Shown here one piece after another: positions 10,307-20,136 of a stretch of DNA of 64,000 bases (its first letter is position 1; the number at the start of each line of letters is the position of its first letter). A program made the position numbers and the translations under genes. The stretch comes from Plasmodium relictum (taxonomy: Eukaryota; Apicomplexa; Aconoidasida; Haemosporida; Plasmodiidae), in contig NC_041692.1 in NCBI RefSeq assembly GCF_900005765.1, positions 1,054,001 through 1,118,000 on the forward strand, in the 5' to 3' direction. Under the pieces are notes generated by a model. That model made no database searches, was not told the origin of the DNA, and worked only from the letters and a program-made list of their open reading frames with translations.

Positions 10307-13300
10307 TTATGCTTTCATAAAGGACCTTAAAAAATTTCTTTTCTTTTTTTTAAAAACTGTGAAATCTCCTCCATCTGAAACTCCATCCTTATCTTGGTCA
10401 TTTGGTGTTTCTTCATTTGCATATTCTTTTTCTTTATTTTCCTTTATTCTGTTATGGTTTTCTTCTGAACGCTTTTCTACTTCATTTGATTTTATTTTAT
10501 CTCTCCAATTTTTACTATCGTCATCATTCATATCATATTTTCTTTTGAAATCGGTATCTTCTCTTGTGTTCCACACACTTTTATTTTTTTCATCATTATC
10601 ATTTCTTTTAAATAGATCTTTATCTCTTCTTTTTTCATTGTCCCTTCTGTCATCTCTTTCATTTCTTTTTGAGTCTCTATCTCTTTTATCTTCTCGATCT
10701 TTTTTATAATCTCTTTCTTTTTTATCATCTTTACTTCTCCTTTCATCCTTATCTCTATCTTTTTCTCTATCTCTTTTGTGTTCTCTATCTCTATCTTTTT
10801 CTCTATCTCTTTTGTGTTCTCTATCTCTATCTTTTTCTCTATCTCTTTTGTGTTCTCTATCTCTATCTTTTTCTCTGTCTCTTTTGTGTTCTCTATCTCT
10901 ATCTTTTTCTCTATCTCTTTTGTGTTCTCTATCTCTATCTTTTTCTCTATCCCTTTTGTGTTCTCTATCTCTATCTTTTTCTCTATCTCTTTTGTGTTCT
11001 CTATCTCTATCTTTTTCTCTGTCTCTTTTATGTTCTCTGTCTCTCTTCTCTCTTCTTTCTGATCTGTCTCTACTGGAAAAGCTGTCTAAATTTTTATCTT
11101 TGGATTTATAGCTATCTATATTTTCATCTTCTCTTTTAAGATTTTCCATTTCATTATGAAAATTGGATTTTTCTCTTCTCCATGCCAAAACATCATCAAT
11201 TGATGATTTTCTGTGTACTTTTTCTCCATTTCTTAATTCTTCTTCTTTTTTTTTTCTTAATCTCATTTCTATCTCTAGATCTTTTTCTCTTTGTATTCTA
11301 CTTACTTCATCGAGCTTCTTTTTTTTGGCTTCTTCTCTTTTTTTTCTTTCCATTTCTTCCTTTAATAATCTCTCTTCTTCCTCTTCTCTTCTTTTTCTTT
11401 CTTCTTCAGCTTTTATTTTTCTTATATGTTGATCTCTTCTTTCTCTTGCTCTTTGAATTTTTTCTTCTTTTAACAATTTATTTAAACGTTCTTTCTGGGC
11501 TTTTAAATTCTTTTCAAATTCAACGATTCTTGATTTCATTTCATTTTTAGTAAATTCTTCAATATCATTAGAAAATTTAAGATATTCTTCTTTTTCTTTA
11601 AGGGCTGCCTCAAAATCAGCTTTTTGTTCTTCTTCAGCTGCCTTCTGTTCTTGTAATAAAATTTCAGTATCTTCCTGAAATACTTGAGCTATCCATCTAT
11701 TCATATGGCTAAGCTCTACTTGCCTTAATGCCCTGAAAAAATGGTCCACTTGTTTTGCCTCTATTTTCCTAACTTTTATAATTTCATTTCTTTCGTTTAA
11801 GCGCATTTTTTCTTGTGCTTCTTCTATATCATCAAAATCCACGTAACCATTCAATATATCGTCAATAGTAATTTCATCTAAATATTTTCCTTTCATTAAA
11901 ATTTTTGCTGAATTGTTAGTACATAATTTTTTAATTTCTTTTAACATTTGTTCTGCTGCTTCATATTTTTTCCTTGTTTTTTCTTCTTTTATTCTTAATT
12001 TTTCTCCTTTTCTTGCCAATTCTTCTTTTTTTTCTTTTTCTAACTTTTCCTCTAACAATTTTTTTTCCATTTTTATTTTTAGTTGTGCTTGTTCTTGTTC
12101 TTTCTGCTTTTTTAATAACTCCCTTCTCTTTTTATTATTCTCTTCATTTAATAATTGTATTTTTTGATGCTCTTCATCTATTTTATCATATATTTTTTTT
12201 AGCAATTTTTCATCTTCAATTGGTTTTTCATCAAAAACTTCATTTTCAATAATATCTTCTATACTTGCAGTATTATAATTAATAACCTTATTTCCCTTAT
12301 CTAATAAATCAAATTCTTCTTCATATGTTAAAGTTGTCATATTCAAATTCTCCACTTCGTTTTCTATAGCAATGGTTTCATTAATCATTTTTAATCCATT
12401 TTGAAGATCATTATACATATTCATAAGTGATTCTTTAATCAATTTGCTACTGTTTATATTTTCATTATCTCCAAAATAAATAGCCCTTATAGTTAAATCT
12501 ATTCGCATTTCTAATTCTTTTTGATATACTAAATCAACTAAAATTTTTTCTGCTTCATTCCACGAGATAAAATGATCTGGACAAATATTTTCAATGAAAT
12601 AGTCAATAGATATATAGCTGTACACTTTTGACAATTGTAAAATTAATTTATGAAAAATAACTTCTTTAATTTTTTTAATATAAACTTTGTTTTCCGTATT
12701 CTCTAACTCTTTTAATAAACTTTCACATTCTAAACATAAGCTTAGAGGAGTAAATTTATTTTCAATTAAAGCATATAATTTTTGTACATTTTCATCTGCA
12801 TAATTTAAAATATTTTTAATTTTTAGTCCGTTTTTTAAAGATTCTTTTATAGGAACACTTGAATGGCCTAACAATTGGGACATTTTTTTATGTGCTTCAA
12901 ATACTTTTGCATAATCTTCATTCTTTTTTTTATTTCCAATTAAAGGTATTGACAATACAGCTAAAACCGCTTTGGTACAAATAAAGGATTTTTCGTTTTC
13001 TGATATATTTTTTTTGTAATTTAAAATATGAAAACAATATTTTAACCAAGCCAATCCATGAAACAATTCACTGTCATAGACAAATAAAATATCTGCCATT
13101 TTCTCATAAAAAATGGCTATCCATTTTCTTAGTTTTTCTTTTGATTTTGATAATCCATAACTTACATTTCCGCTTTCATTGATTTCTACACTTACTTGTT
13201 CATTAACAGTTTTATTTTCCTTTTTTCTTTCTGTTTTTGTTAAATCTTCTTGCAATTTTTCATTTTCTGTTTTATTTTGGCTTTCTTTCTCTTTCTCTTT

Positions 13301-14212
13301 CTCCTTCTCTTTCTCTTTCTCTTTTTCTTTCTTATTTTCTTCTGAAGTTAAATTTTTACTTGACTGTATATTTTCAACAACTGGAGCTAACTCAGGTTCA
13401 ATATGATTTGATTTTAAACATTTATAAAAATAATCATGCATATTTAAATTATAAATATCTTCAGCAATATTTGATGCCTCTTTCCACATATTTAATTCAC
13501 ATGCCGTTTCCAACTGTATTATCTTCGTTTCTAAATGATATTCAATCTTAAGTAACGATTGGTATTCTGGTTTATGCTTTCCTCTTAAAATTAAATTGTA
13601 ATGATTTCTTAATAAATCACTTAATTTTTTAAACTCTGTTAATCTTTTATTTTCCTTACAAAAAATTAATGCTTTTTTTGCAGTTTCATGATATGCTCTT
13701 TCTAATTTTGGAGTGGCTCTTAATATTTCTAAAATCATTTTGTATGTTTCCATACATATTCTATACGCATTTTGTAATTTTCTTTCATATTTCCCTGATA
13801 TTTCTATATCTAATGAAGACATTAAAATCTTCTCTGTTATGTCCACATTGCTTTCTTCTTGTTCTATTTTTTCTTTATTTAAAATAACATTTTCCTTTGC
13901 TACTCTTACTTTTTCCTCTGCTTTATCTCTAAAATCTGTTATAACTTTACCTAAAGATGCTATGTTCCCATGTTGGCATATAATTCTATATTGATGCAGA
14001 CCATCTTTAACTAAACTTAACTTTTCCAAATATAAACAAAATTCAATATATCTTAACATTATTTGTTCTTGTAATATATGCCATCCTTGTAATCGAAAAG
14101 TTCTATGACCAATTGCACTATGAAGAATTTGGAGTGCATCTTCATTTTGCCCAATAAATTGTAATTCTTCTGCTCTCTTAAGAGCATTTTCTGGCTTTTG
14201 AAATGTTTGCAT
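10307..14212 (-). CDS. eIF3a: Eukaryotic translation initiation factor 3 subunit A
   Basis: Single exon, 1301 residues. The N-terminal start 'MQTFQKPENALKRAEELQFI' is diagnostic of eIF3a, the scaffold of the eIF3 complex on the 40S subunit. A helical repeat region and PCI domain run to about residue 580 (ending near 'LTIRAIYFGDN'). A long Glu/Lys/Arg coiled coil (about 660-1000) follows, including 'VDHFFRALRQVE', typical of the spectrin-like segment. The C-terminal quarter is Arg/Asp/Lys-rich with eight tandem 12-residue copies (about 1056-1153), comparable to the charged repeats of animal eIF3a. A low-complexity Lys/Glu run sits near residue 300. No intron is needed. Acts in cytosolic translation initiation. 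Confidence 0.96.
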   Translation of the reverse strand: MQTFQKPENALKRAEELQFIGQNEDALQILHSAIGHRTFRLQGWHILQEQIMLRYIEFCLYLEKLSLVKDGLHQYRIICQHGNIASLGKVITDFRDKAEEKVRVAKENVILNKEKIEQEESNVDITEKILMSSLDIEISGKYERKLQNAYRICMETYKMILEILRATPKLERAYHETAKKALIFCKENKRLTEFKKLSDLLRNHYNLILRGKHKPEYQSLLKIEYHLETKIIQLETACELNMWKEASNIAEDIYNLNMHDYFYKCLKSNHIEPELAPVVENIQSSKNLTSEENKKEKEKEKEKEKEKEKESQNKTENEKLQEDLTKTERKKENKTVNEQVSVEINESGNVSYGLSKSKEKLRKWIAIFYEKMADILFVYDSELFHGLAWLKYCFHILNYKKNISENEKSFICTKAVLAVLSIPLIGNKKKNEDYAKVFEAHKKMSQLLGHSSVPIKESLKNGLKIKNILNYADENVQKLYALIENKFTPLSLCLECESLLKELENTENKVYIKKIKEVIFHKLILQLSKVYSYISIDYFIENICPDHFISWNEAEKILVDLVYQKELEMRIDLTIRAIYFGDNENINSSKLIKESLMNMYNDLQNGLKMINETIAIENEVENLNMTTLTYEEEFDLLDKGNKVINYNTASIEDIIENEVFDEKPIEDEKLLKKIYDKIDEEHQKIQLLNEENNKKRRELLKKQKEQEQAQLKIKMEKKLLEEKLEKEKKEELARKGEKLRIKEEKTRKKYEAAEQMLKEIKKLCTNNSAKILMKGKYLDEITIDDILNGYVDFDDIEEAQEKMRLNERNEIIKVRKIEAKQVDHFFRALRQVELSHMNRWIAQVFQEDTEILLQEQKAAEEEQKADFEAALKEKEEYLKFSNDIEEFTKNEMKSRIVEFEKNLKAQKERLNKLLKEEKIQRARERRDQHIRKIKAEEERKRREEEEERLLKEEMERKKREEAKKKKLDEVSRIQREKDLEIEMRLRKKKEEELRNGEKVHRKSSIDDVLAWRREKSNFHNEMENLKREDENIDSYKSKDKNLDSFSSRDRSERREKRDREHKRDREKDRDREHKRDREKDRDREHKRDREKDRDREHKRDREKDRDREHKRDREKDRDREHKRDREKDRDREHKRDREKDRDREHKRDREKDRDKDERRSKDDKKERDYKKDREDKRDRDSKRNERDDRRDNEKRRDKDLFKRNDNDEKNKSVWNTREDTDFKRKYDMNDDDSKNWRDKIKSNEVEKRSEENHNRIKENKEKEYANEETPNDQDKDGVSDGGDFTVFKKKKRNFLRSFMKA
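10752..11045. repeat. 36-bp tandem repeat inside eIF3a
   Basis: Eight near-identical copies of a 36-base unit, all in frame, each encoding Asp-Arg-Glu-His-Lys-Arg-Asp-Arg-Glu-Lys-Asp-Arg. Copies differ by only a few bases, which points to recent expansion or unequal exchange. Confidence 0.95.
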
Positions 14213-14659
14213 AATTTACTACTTATAATATAATAAATGAATATATATAATATATATATATACATCAACTGAAATATTATATAGCTATAATATCCTTAAC
14301 ATATACATATATATTAAAAGAAAACCATCAATGATATTATGTCTTTTAATTATATTTTTATTTTATTAAGAAAAAAGAAAATTATTCCTTAAAAAAAAAA
14401 TTTTTTTTAGTCTATTAAAAATGATACATTCATGCAAATATGTATGTATATCTATCTATATATATATTTACATATACATTTCTATATTTAACATTTTAAA
14501 TTCAAATAAAATTTATATATATATTGAAATATTCTCAAGAGTACACTCCTTTATTTGTCATACAAAAATAAGCAATGAATATAAACGTGTAAGTAATATA
14601 ACTTTATTAACCCACATTTATCAAAATTCTACATCTTTAATTTTATAAAAAATGAGAAA

Positions 14660-14661
<2 letters not shown>

Positions 14662-14713
<52 letters not shown>
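14662..14713. repeat. (TA)n microsatellite
   Basis: About 26 uninterrupted TA units in the eIF3a 5' flank. Confidence 0.95.
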
Positions 14714-14716
<3 letters not shown>

Positions 14717-15285
14717 AAAGTTATTATATAAATAAGAATAAATTTTGAAAAATTGAAAAACTTTTTATAAATTATAAATATATATTTTATATCAACTTTT
14801 TTTTAATCTATTTTTTTATTATTTGTTGTTAAATTTATATATAAATTGTACATATAAAAAAAAAAAAAAATAATAATAATAACTTATAAAATGATATAAA
14901 ATTGTTTATAAATAAAAAAATATATATATATATAAAAAAACAAAAAATATATTACTAATTTTCACAGAAGGGGATAAAAAATTATAAAAAATATATATAT
15001 TTAATAAAATAAAATTTTTTTTTCTTTTTGTATTTAGTTTATATTACATTTTTATATAATTTCATTTTAGTACTTTATTATTTTTTTTTTTTTAATTCTC
15101 ATTTAAAAAATTAAAGAAAAAAAACATAAAAAAAAAGGTACTTAATTATATTTTTTTTTTTATAGTATTATTATTATATGAAAATATATATACATATTTT
15201 TTACTCAAGTTCAAAAAAAAAAATTTACATATATATATACATTAGTATTAATGGATTATTATATAATATTTGTAGAATAATTAAA

Positions 15286-15420
15286 ATGAACAATAAATTT
15301 TTTTTTTTTTTTAAATATCTCTTTAATATAAGAACACTTTTTAATAAGAACCTACAAAATAAGAATTATTCAAAACACTATGAAAATATGCACATATATT
15401 TATGCATACAGTTTTTATAA
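15286..15420 (+). CDS. Weak ORF with a mitochondrial-presequence-like start
   Basis: A 44-residue frame beginning 'MNNKFFFFFKYLFNIRTLF', then 'NKNLQNKNYSKHYENMH'. It is basic, has few acidic residues and is rich in Asn and Phe, like Plasmodium mitochondrial presequences. If real it would be a first exon; I could not find a convincing partner exon. The Phe run may simply be a poly-T tract. Confidence 0.18.
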   Translation: MNNKFFFFFKYLFNIRTLFNKNLQNKNYSKHYENMHIYLCIQFL

Positions 15421-16037
15421 TTATTAAGTATAAATAAAAATTTTAATTGTAAAATAGATATGAGCTATACTCCAAACGATATTTTATATATATATTTCCT
15501 TTTTAATAATTACTAAAAATTAATTTTAACATATTTCAAAATATTAGTTAAAAAATTTTTTTTTTAATTTTCATCATATTCTTTAATTACACAATTATTT
15601 TTTAAGAAATTAACCCTTTTTATGTTTTATGTTTTATTATCTTATAATTTTTACCATATTTTTTATTCAAAAATTACTTATTCTTATCCATGCATACGCA
15701 AGTATATAACAAAATTTATCATACACTTAAATGTTTCATAATATATTAATATAAATTTTTTTTATCATATAGTTTTTACAGGGGTCAATTATTAAATTAT
15801 TTCGTAAATTTTTTTTTATTATATATATTTTTTTATTTTATTAAAAATAAGATGCAAAATCTATGATTTTCCACTTTTAATATAATGAAATCAAAGAGTT
15901 ATATTATGGTAATTTAAAAAAAATATAACTGTTTTTTCATTTTATAATGAAGAGATAATAAAAAAAAAAAAAATTAAGATAGAAAACATGTATATATTTT
16001 TTCATATATGAATCTTTAATAAATTATTACTATATAT

Positions 16038-16692
16038 ATGTTGTTAAATTATTTTAAGAATAAAGTAGAAAAAATAAAGGACCGAAATCCTTGGTTTTTT
16101 AGCAGTATATCTTAATTTTAACATAAGCTACAACGTAAATTTTATTTTACTAAGGGAAATAAACAGTATTCTAAAAAAAAAATAAAATAATGGAAAGTAA
16201 TTATTTACTAAATAATTACAGTATCTTTTTTTTGTTATATAAAAAAAATATACAACAAAAGTTTTAAATCCAAAAGGAACTTTTTAAAATTATAAATGTT
16301 ATTTATCATCTTAATTTTTTTGTAGAAAATATATTATTTTTTAAAATCGATATGTATCAGAAAAAAAAAAAGTTATTCTTAATAATCCATGCAAATAGTA
16401 ACGACGTAAATTATAGTACTTAATTTTTTTTTTAATTATCATTACTGTAATTTTTTAAAACTAATAATATAATAAAAAGAATATGTATAATGTATTTTTT
16501 TGTTACTATTTTTTTTTTATATCTCTATATATCTATAGTATATACAACTCAAGGTGCTATAAACTTATGTGCATATGGATAATTAAAAAACAGATAAGCA
16601 AATTCATAACACTCGTATTAGTGTTTTTCTTCATGAATAAAGTTCTTCCAAAATGCTTATCTAACAATAATCAATTATTTTACAATTTTTAA
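16038..16692 (+). CDS. Tentative three-exon small membrane protein
   Basis: Candidate exons 16038-16104, 16326-16405 and 16594-16692 splice in phase to 81 residues. Exon 1 reads 'MLLNYFKNKVEKIKDRNPWF', which is far from A+T noise. Exon 2 contains 'KIDMYQ' and 'LFLIIHANSND'. Exon 3 has one hydrophobic helix ('FITLVLVFFFM') and the tail 'NKVLPKCLSNNNQLFYNF'. Donors are GTATAT and GTAAAT; the first acceptor is TTTGTAG, and the second (AACAG) has a poor pyrimidine tract, so the third join is the weakest. No family recognised. Confidence 0.25.
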
Positions 16693-17525
16693 TATGATTT
16701 GAAATCACAATATTATTAATATATAAAATGAAATAGCAATATATAATTATTTTATTGTACAGTTCATTGATACACGATGATATACATAATAAATAATATT
16801 AATTTTATTTTTTTATAAAAAAAAATTCATGCTGTGTGTTTATAGTTTTAAAAAACAACTTAAAAGTATACAATTTTAAATGTATAAGTTATGGGGCGTG
16901 TAAAATTTTATATTCTTAAGATTCTTCTCATAAATATTTATTTTAATTCTTTTTTAAAGTATGGGCGTATTTAAAAGATGATATTTAATTTAATAAAATT
17001 ATATATATATATTTATATATAAGTAGTTTTTATTTTTTTTAATAAATTTAATTAGATGAAAAATAACAAAATGAAAAGTGACATAGAATTAAGTGAAATG
17101 ATTTAAAATAAAATTATATAATATAAAAAGGAAGAAATAAAGTAACATGCAGTGAATATTCGAATATAAGAACCTTTTTATATGATATTTTTTATTTATA
17201 TCATATATTTTAATAAATATTATAATTCTCTAATTTTTTAATTGAATATATATTTCATAATTTTTTCTTTTTTATTTATTATCATTTTCTTTTCTGTTTT
17301 TTTTTGTTTTTTCAATTAGTATATACTTTATTTTTGTATTTTGTACACACTTCTTTTATTAATAAAAAAATGTTATATTCATAAAAATATAATTCAGAAA
17401 TCAAAGAAAATTGCAAAAAAAAAAAAAAAAAATTCATAAAATTGCATAAATATATATGCTAATTTTAAATTAATTAAATTTTTACTTATATATATACATA
17501 AATTTTTTTTTTTAAATGATAAAAA

Positions 17526-18464
17526 ATGATAAAAAAAAATGAATTAAATTTTGTTATAAATATATTAAAGCATAAACCTTGGAATTATTGTAATAATGTA
17601 AGATTTTCAAATATTCGAGAAGCATTAAGCAATGAATCTTTAAATAATAGTTCGGTAAAAAAAGAATTTGAAAATGTAAAAAAAAATGAACCTCAATTAA
17701 AAAAGTTTTCAATATTTCGATATAATCCTGAAAATAATAAGAGGCCAAAAATGCAAACATTTGAGGTTGATATAAATAATTGTGGGCCAATGGTTTTAGA
17801 CGTATTAATAAAAATTAAAGATGAAATTGATTCAACATTATCCTTTAGAAGGAGTTGCAGGGAAGGAATATGCGGTAGTTGTGCAATGAATATCGATGGG
17901 AAAAATGGTTTAGCTTGTTTAACAGAAGTAAATAAAAACAAAAATGAGATTACAGAAATACATCCTTTACCAAATTTGTACGTAATGAAAGATTTAGTGC
18001 CAGATTTAACTAATTTTTACAATCAATATAAATCTATTGATCCATGGTTAAAAAGAAAAACAAAAAAAGAAAAAGGGCAAAAAGAATTTTATCAATCAAT
18101 TGAGGACAGAAAAAAATTAGATGGCCTATATGAATGTATAATGTGTGCTTCTTGCTCAACATCGTGTCCATCTTATTGGTGGAACCCGGAATATTATTTA
18201 GGGCCAGCTACATTAATGCAAGCATATAGGTGGATAGTTGATAGTAGAGATGAATATACAAAGGAACGATTAATGGATATTAATGACACAATGAAGTTAT
18301 ATAGATGTCATGGAATTATGAATTGTACATTATGCTGCCCTAAGGGGTTAGATCCAGCTAAAGCTATTAAAAATATGAAAAAATTAGTTCAAGAAAATTT
18401 TTCAAAAGATAATATAAAATCACATTCTACATACATTAAAGAAAAAATGAAGAAAACAAAGTAG
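17526..18464 (+). CDS. SDHB: Succinate dehydrogenase iron-sulfur subunit (complex II)
   Basis: Single exon, 312 residues. It passes electrons from succinate oxidation through three Fe-S clusters to ubiquinone in the mitochondrial inner membrane. Seen: the 2Fe-2S loop 'CREGICGSC' (about 110-118) with its fourth Cys in 'GLACL', then '[16 protein letters not shown]' (about 204-219) and '[20 protein letters not shown]' (about 261-280), which hold the 4Fe-4S and 3Fe-4S clusters. In the last motif the usual 'CTRTCPKGL' is 'CTLCCPKGL', an extra Cys. The first 45 residues are Asn/Lys-rich with few acids and would serve as the mitochondrial presequence. The upstream start codon is kept because the following Mets lie inside the conserved domain. 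Confidence 0.96.
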   Translation: MIKKNELNFVINILKHKPWNYCNNVRFSNIREALSNESLNNSSVKKEFENVKKNEPQLKKFSIFRYNPENNKRPKMQTFEVDINNCGPMVLDVLIKIKDEIDSTLSFRRSCREGICGSCAMNIDGKNGLACLTEVNKNKNEITEIHPLPNLYVMKDLVPDLTNFYNQYKSIDPWLKRKTKKEKGQKEFYQSIEDRKKLDGLYECIMCASCSTSCPSYWWNPEYYLGPATLMQAYRWIVDSRDEYTKERLMDINDTMKLYRCHGIMNCTLCCPKGLDPAKAIKNMKKLVQENFSKDNIKSHSTYIKEKMKKTK

Positions 18465-19011
18465 TAATACTTTAAAAAAATTTGGGGCTTTTAAAAGTAA
18501 ATTTATAAATTTTTATTTTTATTTTTTTTTTATTTGTAAGAATATATTTTAATATATTCTCCTTTTATATATTATCCATTATTTTTTTTATTATAATATT
18601 TTTATTCATAAAAAAATTTTTTTTTTTATTATTATTTCCATTAAATATATCTTCCTTATGCCACAACTGAATAAATATTTTTTTTTTTTATTCATTTGAA
18701 TTTTACTATATTTTTTTCTATTATACTATTTTTTAAGCATATTTTCTATTTTATGTATGTTTATATTATATTTTTAAATTTATCTTATTTTATTTTTTTG
18801 TTTATATGACTAATATCAAATTATATTTATTTAGATACCTTCCATTATTATTTTATTCTTTTTGCCATTTATATTAAAAAAGAAAAAAGTTAAATTTTAA
18901 TTTATATCCTTTAAATAAATAATATATATTATTAGTTTTCAAATGTTTATTTTAGATATTAAAAATAAAGAAACTTATTAAAATGAAATATATGCTCTTT
19001 TACTTTGAAAA

Positions 19012-19079
19012 TTATCTTATATAGAAAGGTTCTTTTTCAACTTTTTTTTCTGATTTGGTGCTACTAATTATATATTTCT
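19012..19079 (-). CDS. Possible terminal exon, unknown gene
   Basis: Minus-strand frame ending in TAA at 19012-19014 and reading 'KYIISSTKSEKKVEKEPFYI' before the stop, behind an ATAAG acceptor-like site. The Ser/Thr/Glu/Val/Pro content is unlike the surrounding noise. It could be the last exon of the candidate gene at 19543-19965, read if that gene splices at a GTAGAC site before its own stop, or of something not seen. Confidence 0.2.
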
Positions 19080-19542
19080 CTTATAAGCTGAAAAGAATAA
19101 AAAAAAAAAATTTTTTACGTTTTAAATTCTTTTTTTATTTATTTATTTATTTTTTTTTTTCGTATATATATATTCTAACATAAACTACTAAAAGATAAAT
19201 TATTAAATTTCTTTTTATACACAAAGAATATAAAAAATTCTTATACAAAAAAATGAATAATGAAAATATAAAGTATAAACGTCTAAAAAAAATGTTTATG
19301 TACATAATTTCTTTTTTTATTTTTCCTTTGTTTATGCATATATTTTATTTAAAGAAAACAATAAAAAAAAAAAAGTCCTTTTTTTTTATTTAATAAAAGT
19401 ACTAAAACATAATTATATAAGTATACATATCAATGCATAAGTATACAACTAAATAATTAAACTACGAATTAAAGAAAATAATACCTAAAAAAAAGGAATT
19501 TTACAATCTTTGTTCAAAATTTTAAAGATAATAATTTTTAAT

Positions 19543-19965
19543 TTATTTTTCTTTCCGAACTTGTCTACTATAATGCCATTTTATTATTAAATTTTTGATT
19601 AAAGTTTTTTGCGCATCTTTGATTTTTACATAAATCGATTTTCCTAATTTTATAAAATTGCTATTTCCCCTTCCCCCAATTCTATTGCTTTTTATAAGTT
19701 TTAATATATTTCTAGTTGTATGTTTTACAAATTAATGCATTTATATATGATTATCATACTAATAAATTAAAGTTGTTAATTCAATGACTTAATGCCTTTA
19801 CATTCTTTCTATTTCTAAATTTCTAAATTTTCTTATTTGTTTCTATATATCTATCAATATAAATGTCTATCTTTATCAGTTTATTTATAGCTGTTTATTT
19901 TTCTGTATGTATATTTATATACCTATATTTATATATATAATTTTATTCGTGGGCTTTATCTCCAT
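19543..19965 (-). CDS. Candidate small gene, last exon ribosomal uL14-like
   Basis: The firm part is the exon 19543-19711 (minus): an open frame of about 55 codons with higher GC than its flanks. It reads 'IKSNRIGGRGNSNFIKLGKS', then 'IYVKIKDAQKTLIKN', and ends 'RQVRKEK' and TAA. The pattern 'GG.G.....LG..I.V.IKDA' resembles the core of ribosomal protein uL14 ('LGGSGRRYASVGDVIVVTVKEA' type), so a mitochondrial uL14 relative is possible. Tentative upstream exons are 19923-19965 (start 'MEIKPTNKIIYIN') and a 13-base micro-exon 19802-19814; phases fit but the micro-exon is doubtful. The C-terminal part of uL14 is not visible. Total about 74 residues. Confidence 0.35.
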
Positions 19966-20136
19966 ATATATATATGCTTTTTACTTCCATATATTTATGA
20001 ATTTATCTATGCTTATATCTATTTCTATTTGTATATTTATGCTAATTTATATATATTTAATTATCTACATCTATTAAAATGCTAATAAATCTTTATATAT
20101 TATTATTTTTTCTAATTTTTCTATTACTATTTTTGT

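Larger units (their letters stand above)
14213..17525. other. Divergent intergenic region between eIF3a and SDHB
   Basis: 3.3 kb holding the 5' flanks of eIF3a (-) and SDHB (+). Mostly poly-A/T and (TA)n. Two tentative coding patches on the plus strand, 15286-15420 and 16038-16692, are listed separately; nothing else is supported. Confidence 0.5.
18465..20136. other. Intergenic between SDHB and BDP2 with coding-looking scraps
   Basis: 3' flanks of two convergent genes. Mostly A+T noise, except for a coding-like stretch on the minus strand at 19543-19711 (with possible upstream exons to 19965) and another at 19012-19079, both described separately. Confidence 0.5.

Noticed and set aside
10752-11045. 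Evenly spaced repeats that could suggest an array
   Set aside because: In-frame 36-base tandem copies with no unique spacers, inside eIF3a; a protein repeat, not a CRISPR-like array.
14421-14648. 75-residue frame starting in a (TA)n run
   Set aside because: First half is encoded by (TA)n; second half lies in the eIF3a 5' flank and shows no domain.
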